Origin: a virus
Strand: one strand, 5' to 3'
DNA: 30,559 bases
IMG/VR virus record: IMGVR_UViG_3300028008_000069
Span: 1-30,559 of that record
This document shows positions 9,001 through 15,972 of this stretch, in pieces. The notes under the pieces are model-generated. The model did not search any database, had not been told where the DNA came from, and saw nothing but the letters and a program-made list of their open reading frames with translations. The position numbers were made by a program, and so were the translations under genes. Position 1 is the stretch's first letter. Every line of letters starts with the position of its first letter.

Positions 9001-11290
9001 AATTATATTTTATGTAGCACCAGCAGTAGATGATAAACTTGATATTATTAGTATGGGTGTTAGTGGTAATAATATTCTTGATTATGATGAGTTTACTACA
9101 GACGGTAGCACACAAGAATTTTTAACAAACGTTGATTACTCAGACAATGTACATGCTTATGTAACAGTTAATGGAGAAGAATTACCATTCCAATTATTAG
9201 AATCAGACGAAAGTTATGCAATAGCAAACAGATGTGTTATTAGATTTGTACAAGCACCAATTGCAGATAAGTTAATACAGTTTGCTATATTTGATAATTC
9301 AATTGAATCCTTTAGTAAAGTGTCATTAGAAGAAATTACAGCAGATGGTAGTAGCATTGCATACCAATTAAACAAAGTTCCTTTACAACAAGATCCTATT
9401 GCTTATCATACTATTATAATGATAGATAATAAAGTATTAAATGCAGGGTATAGTGAACAGTTTATAGTTGAAGAAAGTCAACAAGAATTTAAATTAAAAG
9501 TTTGGCAAGTTCCAATTGCATCAGTTTCAGGTAATGAAATTGAAGTATTCTTAAATGGAAGAAAGTTACAATTCTTACAAGAATGGACATATGAAGGTGC
9601 TGGTTCATTTAATCCAGCAGTTAATGCAGATGCACAACCTGGTAGTACAGTTATACTAAACAGAGGTGTTGCAGTTGCAGGAGATGAACTAAAAGTACAC
9701 ATTATAACAAGTGGTGAATATCAATTTGGATATTATGACTCTAGTGATGAATGGGTAGACACAGCAGGCGGCGATAGTACTCCAGCAGTTGTATACTTTG
9801 ATGAAGCTCCAGCAGAAAATTCAACTATCAGAGTTTACCAGTTTACTAACCATGATAGTCAAGGAATTGACAGACAAAATTATGATATTGTTCAGCGTAC
9901 TGCAATGACAGTAGGCTCTGAAGGATATAACGAATATAGATTGCTTACTAACGGATTGTTTAATCTTAGATCAGAAGCAGTTAGTACAGATTATGTTTGG
10001 ATAAGTTTAAATGGTAGATGGTTAGTTCCAACAGCAGATTACGTTTTACTTGAAAACAAAAAAACAATAAAACTAATTACTACAGTTTACAAAGACGATG
10101 TAGTTGATGTAATACATTTTTCTAACCCACCTGTAAGTATAAAGTATGGATGGAGACAGTTTAAAGATATATTAAACAAAAATGTTTATAAGAGACTTGA
10201 TAAAGACGGGTTCTATCAACTTGCAGAAGATTTAAATTGGTATGATAGAACTATTACAGTTATTGACAAAGATAACGGTAATTTACCTACACCAACAAAA
10301 TCAAAACCTGGTATTGTGTTTATTGGAAAAGAGCGTATTGAATACTTGCGTAAAGAAGGTAATGTATTAAAACAGTTACGTCGAGGCACAGCAGGTACAA
10401 GTATTGCTCAAATACATTCAAGCGGTACAGAGCTAGTTAACCAAAGTTTAGAAACAAGCATGCCATACAAAGATACAGAAGAAGTTGTTATTAACTTCTC
10501 AGGCAACTATGTTGATATGTCAACCAAGTATGATAACGATGGCGGCATAACAGTTGATGGTATTGCATATAACTTTAACAATAATACAGTATTTCCATTA
10601 GGTGGACAGTTAGCAACAGTTAACGGCACAGGATTTAGACCTACTGTACAAGCACGTATGCAAAACACAGCAGGCGAAGTAATAGACTTAGCAACTACAT
10701 ATGTAAACGAAACGCAATTTACATTTACAACAGTTGGCATGCCAGTTGGTGCATATGACTTAGTAGTTTATAATGATGTAGAAACTGTACCGTTACTAAG
10801 ACCTGCAACAAGTTATGTTGCACCTAAAGCACTTAGGTATGTACAAGTACTATTACCGTTTGCACCAACACCAAATCCAATTAGTGCAACAGTATGGAAC
10901 GAAACTAATCAAACAGGTTGGTATAAAGCACCATATGCTAGTGGTGGAATACCAGATGAATACTGGGAAGCACAAGATATTGAAATATTTGCTAATGGAT
11001 TACGTCTAAGAAAGAATCCTTTGAAAACATATGATGTTACTAAAGGACAATTTAGCCCAGCAGGCGATGTTTGGTTAGAAGCACAATATGCTGTAAACAA
11101 AAATGTTGGAGCGTATGTACGCCTAACTGAGCCGCCAGAGCCTAATACTAAGCTAACTATAGTAAGACGCCTTGGTAAAATATGGAACGAAGTAATAGAT
11201 TCAACTACAGGGGCAACAAAACCGCTAGGATCATCAGAAACTGAGGTAGCAACGTTCTTGCGTGGAAAGAGTATTGATCTACCGCGATAA
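2..11290 (+). CDS. Giant virion structural (baseplate/tail adhesin-like) protein, 5' end outside window
   Basis: Frame +2 is open from the first codon of the window to TAA at 11288-11290, so at least 3762 residues are present; ATG 92 is internal. The N-terminal part (to about base 1190) resembles the large marine T4-like virion protein usually annotated as structural or gp7-like, by recollection of the family. Later parts seen: FG-GAP-like strands (1951-2200, 4396-5310), four sugar-binding-like Trp/Tyr modules, a duplicated segment (2453-2860 and 3146-3530), two glycine-rich GxGYxxAP modules (6520-6690, 7605-7830), about eight tail-fibre-type beta modules (7905-11190), an LRRGTxGT segment (10300-10470) and an IPT/TIG-like domain (10590-10815). 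It ends in FLRGKSIDLPR, like marine phage homologues I remember. It lies directly before the fibre genes, so a baseplate or adhesin role at the virion tip is inferred. Exact T4 equivalence is uncertain. Confidence 0.85.
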   Translation, partial: EKFAKIPQIPISGGSDAYFRDQFDTRNVELMPYGTELKTIQEVVDFLLGYQSFLKLEGFNFEYYDGDESVISDWKNSCREFMFWSTQNWAEGAIISLSPVADEINFSTEYSVVDNIFDNFFGYSLLKSDGTKLTDNFTRISRTDPNKLQVQPRNTSDGVYAIRLPIVQKEHIILIDNLSVFGDVIYQPSTGYRQERIKVLGYKTSDWDGSLNIPGFIYNEAKVKQWAQWTDYDIGALIKYKEFYYSSNAQIAGSETFDDSHWTRLSSKPESSMTTNFEYKTNQFTDFYSLDTDNFDVDQQQLAQHLIGYQKRQYLENIINDEVSQYKFYQGMIQDKGTRNSLDKLFDVLSSADKESLDFYEEWAIKQGQYGASEGFDELEIELDELKYRAEPQPIHLSNDDTANTDLVYRIKDFEIFKKPNNYTTNVLPTVDKVPNFTKTPGFVHLDDVSLSVGKYNDILDQQFTSIPKDSYVWVSTQKQSWNVLQHKSTQWKALSVKGNATAISTGTDEANQSTVTLSNAPTDIKAGDIIGLYDLIVTDKTTDDSTFPIATQTTEPVEGFYKVLAVALNQVVIETKEVIEDIISCNGIITKFIPVRVADFQSANVLSQNGVDKGTRIWIDEDENGDWIVLENTQPFNLLQKIPAEDTGVNNNFGQSLAIDGRNVTMALASPTADGNGKIFTYTRGGQNQNFQFTQLIEPADNISSGGMSFGEGVAISADGKYIVAGSPDAGQVKSKFKGNYSTTADYENTEVVKYGDSLWEAVVDIDGAKSEQPFGSFGSIIEVIQDNNITSGEIVFNSLLAGNYPFTDVPDETTGHILVRAPKDAYVATGPGDTVFMDWYLTTSANQDAPTTPRQPFNGTFATITEEFLERGLPIVKKVDAVLYINSVSTIPGDTLQVDTVGASGYVSYTYSEGGRATVYVTGSVGTWPVSGSLFLETGEFVGEFQRVAPVEESVDTSNDLGGYWWFDTDDQYTVAPTNSDEGRALAIYNVIPAGKADSGGTGGNVIDNKNDDIFAGETSQHSYIRTLSYVGTPGAYGQLDPFESDLFVMRAPKTLTDSVTVGDTIGVEVYRLPAYADGSFVDISTIGLSHLQTNKDHELVALWDGYIDFELEEGDNFNRFEPKVGQFVRDRVTGATAKVEFYQRNSIYATIFVSNVVGTWQLGSKYGEASDIEMLGNPNDPDLTYRVTRTLGDIKATALGNDTYNIGKLCVFRLGGVVSPVPDTVERGDFDFHAASDIIDAEYIIYKDTQILGLPTNPNIPDQINFDWKERFSLPVDANGVANDYDNFGFFTVYARESISTFTPVGSFIFPETINGLGIGSKIKMAKRNDLYKTFIGCRGNGTTANPGKIFFVNKGTDEEGIEYNWELAKDKRFKGEFAPERNYYVNDIVFLDGEFYTAKTNVQGNPTTPDDPEAQFNILDWNLSTNDNIRSVDFLGYVPNDTQYVPGNDSSLQLSTTDLIEFGQEFDVTDNGEVLAVVAKYANEPSRVIVYRNQNDNYQKSQEIVDPRYGDTEYKGNWAINTAYAVNDIVLWGESDVDVYNPSVTEVLREYICVTAHTSGTEIGSDVNKWIEFDRTEFAKTVSISQDGKLIAIGAPNGDTTIAESGKIYIYKQVNSTFELSQTLVSANPIRGEYFGGELDFDGNTLFASAFNSASDDVTNFDGFKNRLYPGSTTPGKQYLLDTDSEIVSPTTFDNKFTTFQNKIASNGVVYVYEKINDTLVFGQTLDYNVADAKFFGRNITAQNNHIYMSLPKFNNADGKQGLVLDFNKDISNKVWKEHRTPSLPVDVSKIKRVMLYDKEKNVIVTNLDYIAVSQGKIAGTADEEIRYKTFFDPATYNTGINTDIRINELTNWGEKQVGQVWWDLTDAKFYDTTQGSIIYKTNNNNKIAPGGSIDVYEWVESTVTPEQWDKISSQPEGERNGITGTSKYGNNGYVEKRIYDKIAQKFDKLYYFWVKGKTNAPNVENRSMSIQTITSLIEDPNGSGYKFVSFYDNGEMSIHNCKNLVNNKDVVLSIQYWTFSEPGSNIHNQYQILTEGLGTSVPYAEIENKWIDSLVGYDKQSRPVPDTNLSPRERYGILNKPRQGWFINRTEALKQLVERVNNVFIDNLIEEEKNLVKLQDTDPAPSQTLGLFDVTVDTEIDLQFIGVARATTAQITPVVENGKIVRLEINNPGRGYRVAPSYTIEGSGSGAEFEFTLDNLGKITTATVIEQGNNYGSNTFITVRPFAALVTADSAINGKWALFNRNATTSNWIRINSQAYDVTKFWNYVDWYATGYNAFTEIDYVITQSYELESLDDKFGDVVKILNIGGAGWLLLEKINDLDTTDYTVNYKTIGKQNGTIQLSQNLYNLQNSRVGFDTQTFDTQFFDSQPVEEIRIIMQALKQDILTDDLQDEYNKLFFAGLRYVFAEQGYVDWAFKTSFVKAKHNVGNLTQRVTFKNDSLESYEDYIQEVKPYTTTIREYLSTYDNVERSSSVITDFDSPPSYDNTSTTIETNNIRLINGLLTGDSGDRFANYPERYWLENASYEIIDIEISDAGEGYVSAPKIEIEGNAKAEASLGPGGKISSVKVLNSGSNYLTSPTITINGAKNDNGRDARLSAVLGKSKVRTMHTKIKFDRVSGTFFITQLNELETFSATGSKTEFTLKWPMDMRTNTVEVTVDGELVLNSEYSYQNVYDADTKLNYGKISFVNPPANTLTVQVTYKKAIDLLDAQDRVNLFYNPTSGQIGNDISQLMTGVDYGGVEVKSFEFGSPPGWDTGDWYNGAWDIYDDLFEEELFQTDGSTLVFTLSKPLENGVKYNVYINGIRVDDEEYDGTSSVNNKNAFMETLVGDGIVDTLTIENENGYRNFLETQTDGQDNPPAQIIKIIKSTSDGARLIDSESYDTDISGGDLAYTTAKGIKAEEINIDGDGFVTETTSSGPEETIPGQVLDTLDITVFERPVGGSSLIQTTSYTGDGVTTTFNLRQRPYSFESVILKVNGAVPATNTYKIDYKNSEIIFYVAPAVDDKLDIISMGVSGNNILDYDEFTTDGSTQEFLTNVDYSDNVHAYVTVNGEELPFQLLESDESYAIANRCVIRFVQAPIADKLIQFAIFDNSIESFSKVSLEEITADGSSIAYQLNKVPLQQDPIAYHTIIMIDNKVLNAGYSEQFIVEESQQEFKLKVWQVPIASVSGNEIEVFLNGRKLQFLQEWTYEGAGSFNPAVNADAQPGSTVILNRGVAVAGDELKVHIITSGEYQFGYYDSSDEWVDTAGGDSTPAVVYFDEAPAENSTIRVYQFTNHDSQGIDRQNYDIVQRTAMTVGSEGYNEYRLLTNGLFNLRSEAVSTDYVWISLNGRWLVPTADYVLLENKKTIKLITTVYKDDVVDVIHFSNPPVSIKYGWRQFKDILNKNVYKRLDKDGFYQLAEDLNWYDRTITVIDKDNGNLPTPTKSKPGIVFIGKERIEYLRKEGNVLKQLRRGTAGTSIAQIHSSGTELVNQSLETSMPYKDTEEVVINFSGNYVDMSTKYDNDGGITVDGIAYNFNNNTVFPLGGQLATVNGTGFRPTVQARMQNTAGEVIDLATTYVNETQFTFTTVGMPVGAYDLVVYNDVETVPLLRPATSYVAPKALRYVQVLLPFAPTPNPISATVWNETNQTGWYKAPYASGGIPDEYWEAQDIEIFANGLRLRKNPLKTYDVTKGQFSPAGDVWLEAQYAVNKNVGAYVRLTEPPEPNTKLTIVRRLGKIWNEVIDSTTGATKPLGSSETEVATFLRGKSIDLPR
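679..800 (+). other. CBM5/12-like module 1 in the giant protein
   Basis: The translation shows QWTDYDIGALIKYKEFYY followed by a Phe-Asp-x-x-x-Trp ending. This is the W..Y..G..V.Y...Y...F....W pattern of small chitin/cellulose-binding (CBM5/12-like) modules. Similar segments recur at about 2212-2300, 4130-4290 and 4552-4735 in the same protein. The assignment rests on spacing of aromatic residues only. Confidence 0.4.
2453..2860 (+). repeat. Internal duplication, copy A, in the giant protein
   Basis: The coded protein has ILVRAPKDAYVATGPGDT at its start and ATVYVTGSVGTWPVSG near its end. A matching pair occurs in copy B at 3146-3530. The RAPK motifs are 693 bases (231 residues) apart and the GTW motifs 699 bases apart, so the whole unit of about 230 residues was duplicated in frame and then diverged. 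Confidence 0.6.
3146..3530 (+). repeat. Internal duplication, copy B, in the giant protein
   Basis: The coded protein has LFVMRAPKTLTDSVTVGDT at its start and ATIFVSNVVGTWQLGS near its end, matching the order and spacing of copy A at 2453-2860. Both copies sit in the stretch that separates two groups of FG-GAP-like strands. Confidence 0.6.
7905..11190 (+). repeat. Array of degenerate beta modules in the giant protein
   Basis: About eight units of roughly 65-75 residues follow one pattern: TDGSxxxFxL at the start, then VxVNGxxL, a Tyr-Asp turn, and a closing FxxAP strand with I.V.. after it. Clear units begin near 7905, 8338, 8866, 9085, 9324, 9500, 9940 and 10970. The pattern is known from many phage tail fibres as a repeated beta domain. 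The units are too diverged at DNA level to recombine easily. The LRRGT segment and an IPT/TIG-like domain interrupt the array near its end. Confidence 0.6.
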
Positions 11291-11293
11291 ATA
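11286..11293 (+). promoter_or_regulatory. T4-late-type promoter octamer GATAAATA
   Basis: GATAAATA overlaps the stop codon of the giant gene and lies 18 bases before the ATG at 11312, with the ribosome site AGGAA (11301-11305) between. It is one base from the T4 late consensus TATAAATA. The same octamer occurs before 15973 and the perfect form before 17529, which supports a real motif rather than chance in A+T-rich DNA. Confidence 0.6.
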
Positions 11294-11311
11294 CATTGAC
11301 AGGAAATAAAA

Positions 11312-11926
11312 ATGACTGATACATTTAAAGACATACAAGGAACATTCTTAGAAGGGCACATTAAAATTAGTGACCCAACTACTGGTGAAATCCTTATTAA
11401 CAAGCGAAATGCTATACATTATGAAAATATGAGTATAGCACTTGCAGAAAGTTTGAGTAACGCAGGTAACGGCTGGGTACACGAAATGAACTTCGGAAAC
11501 GGAGGAACTAGTGTTGATCCTACTGGCATTATTACATATCTAACACCAAACTCAACAGGTACAAATGCAAGTTTGTACAACAAAACATTTACAAAAGTTG
11601 TTGATGATAGAAGTGTTAATAATATAGACCCTGCAAGAAATAAGATTGAAACAAGACATATCAGTGGTACAAACTATACCGATATCTTAGTAACCTGTCT
11701 ACTAGATTACGGTGAGCCAAACGGTCAAGAAGCGTTTGACACGTCAACTGGTACAGATAGTCTTTATGTATTTGATGAACTAGGTCTTAGATCATACAGC
11801 CCCGATGGAGAAGGAAGATTGCTAACACATGTTATTTTCCACCCAATTCAAAAGTCGTTAAACAGATTAATTCAAATAGATTATACTGTAAGGGTACAAA
11901 GTTTAACAGGGTTTAACGAGGGGTAA
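11312..11926 (+). CDS. Virion structural protein, conserved in marine T4-like phages
   Basis: A 204-residue protein without signal peptide or membrane segment. It contains NAIHYENMSIALAESL (about residues 33-48), a Gly-rich stretch ending in FGNGGTS, and ASLYNKTFTKVVDD (about residues 87-100). I recognise this general pattern from structural genes that follow the large virion gene in cyanophages, but no T4 counterpart is clear. The start is chosen from AGGAA 7 bases before the ATG and the late octamer at 11286-11293. The next gene begins 3 bases after its stop, with that gene's GAGGGG ribosome site inside the last codons, so the two are co-translated. Position suggests a baseplate or fibre-attachment part. 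Confidence 0.65.
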   Translation: MTDTFKDIQGTFLEGHIKISDPTTGEILINKRNAIHYENMSIALAESLSNAGNGWVHEMNFGNGGTSVDPTGIITYLTPNSTGTNASLYNKTFTKVVDDRSVNNIDPARNKIETRHISGTNYTDILVTCLLDYGEPNGQEAFDTSTGTDSLYVFDELGLRSYSPDGEGRLLTHVIFHPIQKSLNRLIQIDYTVRVQSLTGFNEG

Positions 11927-11929
11927 TAA

Positions 11930-14023
11930 ATGTCATATACGATTACTTACACAGACCAAGCAAACAACGGAACAATTACTGTTGAAGATGGTACAATTAA
12001 CCGTACTACATCGCTAGGACTGCCAGGACGTAACACTACAGCATACGGTGCAACTATTGCAGAAAACTTTTTACATTTATTAGAAAACTTTTCATCAACA
12101 ACAGCACCAGATAATCCTTCAGAAGGACAAACATGGTATGATAATACAAATGGTTCTGAAAGTTTAAAAGTATATAACGGTACTAACTGGGTTCCAGCAA
12201 GTGGAATTACAAAATCAATTTCAACACCAGCACTAGCACAAACAGGTGACCTATGGGTTGACACAGATAACCAGCAACTATACTTGTTTACAGGTGGTGG
12301 TTGGATCTTAGTAGGACCTAGCTTTTCAGAAGGCTTGTCCACAGGTGCAAGAGCAGATCAAATTATTGGACAAGACAATAAACTATACACAGTTCTAAGA
12401 ATAGAAGTAGCAGGTTCAACAGTTGGTATTGTAAATGGTTCCGATAGTAGTTTTATTCCAAAAACAACTATTGCAGGCTTTGCTCAAATTAATCCTGGAT
12501 TTAACTTAATTAATAGAGATACAGACTCCGATGGTCTAAGTAACTTTAAATTCTTTGGTACTGCTGAAAAAGCAGAAAGTTTAATTGTTAATAATGAAGT
12601 TATTGCGGCTGCCGATTTCCTTAGAGGCGACACTACAAGTACTACACTATTTCCGTTAAATGTTCAAAATAACCAAGGTATCAACTACGGTATTAACGGC
12701 GAGCTAACAGTAGGAGTTGAAGGCAATGCAGGTATTCTTCAACATAACGTTGGCGGTTCAAATATTGACTTGCGTGTACGTAATGAAAATACTACAAGAA
12801 CTGTTATACGTGTTGACTCAAACTTACGTGTTGGTATTAACACAGAAGCACCAGATGAAGCATTAGATGTTGTAGGTAATATACAGTCGAGTGGTAAAGT
12901 TATTGTTAACGATACTACAACTAGTTCTACTATTAACAACGGTGCATTACAAGTACGTGGTGGCGCAGGTATTAGACAAACATTAAATGTTGGCGGAGCA
13001 ACTAAATTACTAGACTTGCTAACAACAACTAATGTTGTACCAGACGATAATAACATTAGAGATATTGGTTCTGCTACAGTTAAATATAAAAATGTGTATG
13101 CTACAACATTTACTGGTAACGTAGTAGGTAATGTTAGTGGTACAATTACAGGACGTAGTACAGAGTCAGATAAACTTACAGATAAGACTACGTTTATTAT
13201 GGAAGGCGATGTTGCTACTATTGTTCCTGTAGAATTTGATGGCTCATTCCAAGATCCAAGTTTTAATAACGGTGAAGATGCAAATGGCGATCCGTTACCA
13301 GCAGGTGAACAACCACTACAGAAAAAATTCCGTACAGAAATTTCAAACTCGTTTATTGGTAGCAAAACTGCAATAACTGAAGTATTAGGCAGTGATGAAT
13401 TACTAGTTAACCAAGTGTCAGGAGCGGCACCAGGGTTGAAACGAGTAACTAAACAAAACTTATTAAAAACAATTCCAATTAATCCGCCAGGCGTAATGAT
13501 GCCATATGGTGGAGATAGTGCGCCAGCAGGTTGGCTACTATGTAATGGTCAAGAAGTAGAACGTGAAGACTATCAATTATTATTTGATGCAATTAAATTT
13601 AAATTTGGTGCTGAGTCTCAAGTAACAGCAGGATACTTTAAAGTCCCTGACATGAGAGGGCGTATACCACTTGGTGCTGATAACATTGGCGGAACAAGTG
13701 CAAACATTGTTACAGCAGGCGCCGCAGATATTATTGGTGCGTTATCGGGTACAGAAACAAAAATTATTGATATTACTAATGTACCAGAACACTTACACAG
13801 TTTAAAAGATGCTGATAACAACCAATTTTATGCAGTACAAGATAGAATTGATCCAACTACTGATACTAATGCTACAATAGTAGATGCTCCAACTGCAACT
13901 GGACAAGGGCAACAGTTACAAAACAGTGGTGGTATTATTAGTCAAAACGATGTAGGGCAACCTTTAGATATTATGCCTCCTACAGTAACTATGAACTATA
14001 TCATCTATACCGGAAGAGAATAA
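11930..14023 (+). CDS. Tail fibre protein with T4 gp12-type collar domain
   Basis: A 697-residue fibre. Residues 1-130 form the N-terminal domain shared with the next two genes (DGTIN, GRN, ENFLHLLENF, GQTWYD, GDLWVD, LVGP), probably the attachment end. The middle is beta-rich shaft with VGINTEAPDEALDVVGN and the TFTGNVVGNVSGTITG type repeat common in phage fibres. Residues 518-590 are a phage tail collar domain: PPGVMMPYGG, APAGWLLCNGQ, and PDMRGRIPLGADN from 573. HLH at 621-623 recalls the metal-binding His-x-His of T4 gp12, though the match in position is not proven. The end PPTVTMNYIIYTGRE is typical of collar fibres. It likely acts as a short tail fibre binding the host surface. GAGGGG at 11919-11924 supports the ATG. 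Confidence 0.85.
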   Translation: MSYTITYTDQANNGTITVEDGTINRTTSLGLPGRNTTAYGATIAENFLHLLENFSSTTAPDNPSEGQTWYDNTNGSESLKVYNGTNWVPASGITKSISTPALAQTGDLWVDTDNQQLYLFTGGGWILVGPSFSEGLSTGARADQIIGQDNKLYTVLRIEVAGSTVGIVNGSDSSFIPKTTIAGFAQINPGFNLINRDTDSDGLSNFKFFGTAEKAESLIVNNEVIAAADFLRGDTTSTTLFPLNVQNNQGINYGINGELTVGVEGNAGILQHNVGGSNIDLRVRNENTTRTVIRVDSNLRVGINTEAPDEALDVVGNIQSSGKVIVNDTTTSSTINNGALQVRGGAGIRQTLNVGGATKLLDLLTTTNVVPDDNNIRDIGSATVKYKNVYATTFTGNVVGNVSGTITGRSTESDKLTDKTTFIMEGDVATIVPVEFDGSFQDPSFNNGEDANGDPLPAGEQPLQKKFRTEISNSFIGSKTAITEVLGSDELLVNQVSGAAPGLKRVTKQNLLKTIPINPPGVMMPYGGDSAPAGWLLCNGQEVEREDYQLLFDAIKFKFGAESQVTAGYFKVPDMRGRIPLGADNIGGTSANIVTAGAADIIGALSGTETKIIDITNVPEHLHSLKDADNNQFYAVQDRIDPTTDTNATIVDAPTATGQGQQLQNSGGIISQNDVGQPLDIMPPTVTMNYIIYTGRE

Positions 14024-14027
14024 TTAA

Positions 14028-15932
14028 ATGAGCTATAAACTAAACAAAACAAACGGTGAATTACTTGTAGATCTTGTAGATGGTCAAATTGACAATACAT
14101 CTACAGACATTACTTTAGTAGGACGCAACTATAAAGGGTTTGGTGAGTTTTTAAACGAAAACTTTATTAAACTAATGGAAAACTTCGCAAAAACAAGTGC
14201 TCCAGGCGCACCGCTTGTAGGTCAACTTTGGTATGATACAGCTGAACAAAGATTAAAGGTATACACAGGTACTACTTTTAGAAGTGCTAGTGGTGCTGTT
14301 ATTTCACAGACACAACCTAATCTTGTAACAGGCGACCTATGGGTTGATAGTTTAGAAAACAAATTATATTTCTTTGACGGTGAAGATATTGTACTAGTTG
14401 GTCCAAACTATAGTGCGGCACAAGGTAAAACAGGGTTTGAAGCGTTTACTATTGTTGACGAAAATGGACAAGACCAAACTGTATTATCAATGTATGTAAA
14501 TGGTACTTTATCAGGACTTATTTCAAGAACACAGTTTAGACCAAAAATAAACATTACAGGGTTTCCAGTAGATCCAGATGATAACAGAAATCCAAAAAGA
14601 CAGTTAATTAAAGAAGGTATCAATCCAGTAAGTGCAAACTTTTTCTTTAGAGGAACATCAGAAAGTACAAGTTCACTTATTGATGTTAACACACTAGAAC
14701 AGTTTACATCAGATAACTTTATGAAAACTGACCGCGATACGTCAACTAGTGGTAGTTTAAAAATTAAAAATGCAAGTGGATTATCAATTGGTGTTTCAGA
14801 TACAGAGTATGCAGTTTTAAAAGTTGCAACAGGATTAATAACAGTATTAGAAACACAGCGTTCAGATAGAGACTTTGCTATAAGAACAAAACGTGGTAAC
14901 ACTATAGACAATGCATTTTATGTTGATGCATCAGAAAAACGTGTAGGTATATTTAATGATACACCATCAGTTGAACTTGATGTTACTGGCAGTGGTAGAT
15001 ATTCAGGCAACTTAGAGGTTGAAGGCAACTTACAAGTTAACGGCGAAACTACTTACTTGAATGTTTCAACTCTTAGAGTTGAAGATAAAAATATAGAACT
15101 TGGGCTATTAAACGACAGTACACAAGGTACTGATGCACAAGTAGATGGAGCAGGTATTATTATTGCTTCATCAGAAGGAAGTAAAGACTTTACTTGGGAA
15201 GTTGAAACAGGCAACTGGACATCAAACCAAAGTTTAGACATTACTGAAGGTAACAGTTTTAAAATTAACAATGTCAATAAACTAAGTGCAAACAGATTAG
15301 ACGACAGTGTTATATATGCTGAAGGTCTTGTTAGAGTAGGTACGTTGCAAACATTAACAGTTGATAGCATTACTATTAATGATAGCACTATTAATTCAAC
15401 AGCACCATTAGCAATTGGAAGTACGGGAAATATTACAGTTAACAATCAAAAAATTGTTGGTGTAGCATCTCCAGTAGGTGCAGATCCGGCAGATACAGTT
15501 GCTACTAAAGGATATGTAGATACACAATTAGACTTAGAGCCAGTAGTAACAACTATTGACTGTACAGGCTTTTCAAATCCGTCCGCAGATTTTACAGTTG
15601 ACGGTGGGCCATATACAGATGTTATAGGGGTTCTAAACTTTTTATATCCTGCTTCAGAGAAAGAAACAGGAGCAGTAGCAAGACTTTATGCAGTATCATA
15701 CTCAGGAACAGAAGTAACTGGTATTGATGTTGGCGCAGGCGCAAGTAAATCATACATATCAGTATATGTAGATCCAGATGATAGCACAACGCCACAGCTA
15801 GAGTCGGTGCTACAGGATATTAACTTTGCACCAATTACTGGTGATGCAAGCCTAGTGCCAAATCGGGCAACTATGGAATTTGTAGTGAATGGGAACAGCT
15901 GGGTTTGGGTGCGTACGACACCAATTACCTAA
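14028..15932 (+). CDS. Tail fibre protein, paralogue of its neighbours
   Basis: A 634-residue fibre-like protein. Residues 1-130 repeat the shared N-terminal domain (DGQIDN, VGRNYKGFGEF, ENFIKLMENFA, GQLWYD, GDLWVDS, LVGPNYS). The middle has RVGIFNDTPSVELDVTGSG, matching VGINTEAPDEALDVVGN of the previous protein, then LEVEGNLQVNGETTYLNVS and VATKGYVDTQLDLE, a coiled fibre-end motif seen in many phage fibres. The last 125 residues form a different domain from the other two, with no collar motif and no trimer-cleavage residues that I can see. The ATG follows GGAAGAGA at 14011-14018, and the gap to the previous gene is 4 bases. It probably forms a distinct receptor-binding or shaft subunit. Confidence 0.75.
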   Translation: MSYKLNKTNGELLVDLVDGQIDNTSTDITLVGRNYKGFGEFLNENFIKLMENFAKTSAPGAPLVGQLWYDTAEQRLKVYTGTTFRSASGAVISQTQPNLVTGDLWVDSLENKLYFFDGEDIVLVGPNYSAAQGKTGFEAFTIVDENGQDQTVLSMYVNGTLSGLISRTQFRPKINITGFPVDPDDNRNPKRQLIKEGINPVSANFFFRGTSESTSSLIDVNTLEQFTSDNFMKTDRDTSTSGSLKIKNASGLSIGVSDTEYAVLKVATGLITVLETQRSDRDFAIRTKRGNTIDNAFYVDASEKRVGIFNDTPSVELDVTGSGRYSGNLEVEGNLQVNGETTYLNVSTLRVEDKNIELGLLNDSTQGTDAQVDGAGIIIASSEGSKDFTWEVETGNWTSNQSLDITEGNSFKINNVNKLSANRLDDSVIYAEGLVRVGTLQTLTVDSITINDSTINSTAPLAIGSTGNITVNNQKIVGVASPVGADPADTVATKGYVDTQLDLEPVVTTIDCTGFSNPSADFTVDGGPYTDVIGVLNFLYPASEKETGAVARLYAVSYSGTEVTGIDVGAGASKSYISVYVDPDDSTTPQLESVLQDINFAPITGDASLVPNRATMEFVVNGNSWVWVRTTPIT

Positions 15933-15937
15933 AAGCA

Positions 15938-15945
15938 GATAAATA
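15938..15945 (+). promoter_or_regulatory. T4-late-type promoter octamer GATAAATA
   Basis: GATAAATA begins 6 bases after the stop of the preceding fibre gene and 35 bases before the ATG at 15973, in the only sizeable gap of this part (40 bases). It is identical to the octamer at 11286-11293, including the following C, which makes chance less likely. Confidence 0.6.
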
Positions 15946-15972
15946 CAATTAGTCGTAACAGGGGTTCATTAA

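Noticed and set aside
8867-9115. Minus-strand open frame of 82 residues rich in Ile and Thr
   Set aside because: Antisense shadow of the repeat array in the giant gene.
10815-11009. Plus-strand open frame of 64 residues
   Set aside because: Out-of-frame shadow in the giant gene with low-complexity content and no ribosome site.
11294-11300. ATTGACA as a -35 box before the 204-residue gene
   Set aside because: No -10-like hexamer lies 16-18 bases further at a sensible place; the late octamer beside it explains the region better.
10909-11403. Minus-strand open frame of 164 residues spanning the end of the giant gene
   Set aside because: It overlaps two firm plus-strand genes and the late octamer, and the protein resembles nothing known.
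12739-13365. Minus-strand open frame of 208 residues
   Set aside because: It lies wholly opposite the collar-domain fibre gene, has no ribosome site or family motif, and shows the odd composition of an antisense shadow.
14408-14911. Minus-strand open frame of 167 residues
   Set aside because: Antisense shadow of the second fibre gene; hydrophobic runs arise from the complement of Asp/Asn/Thr-rich codons.
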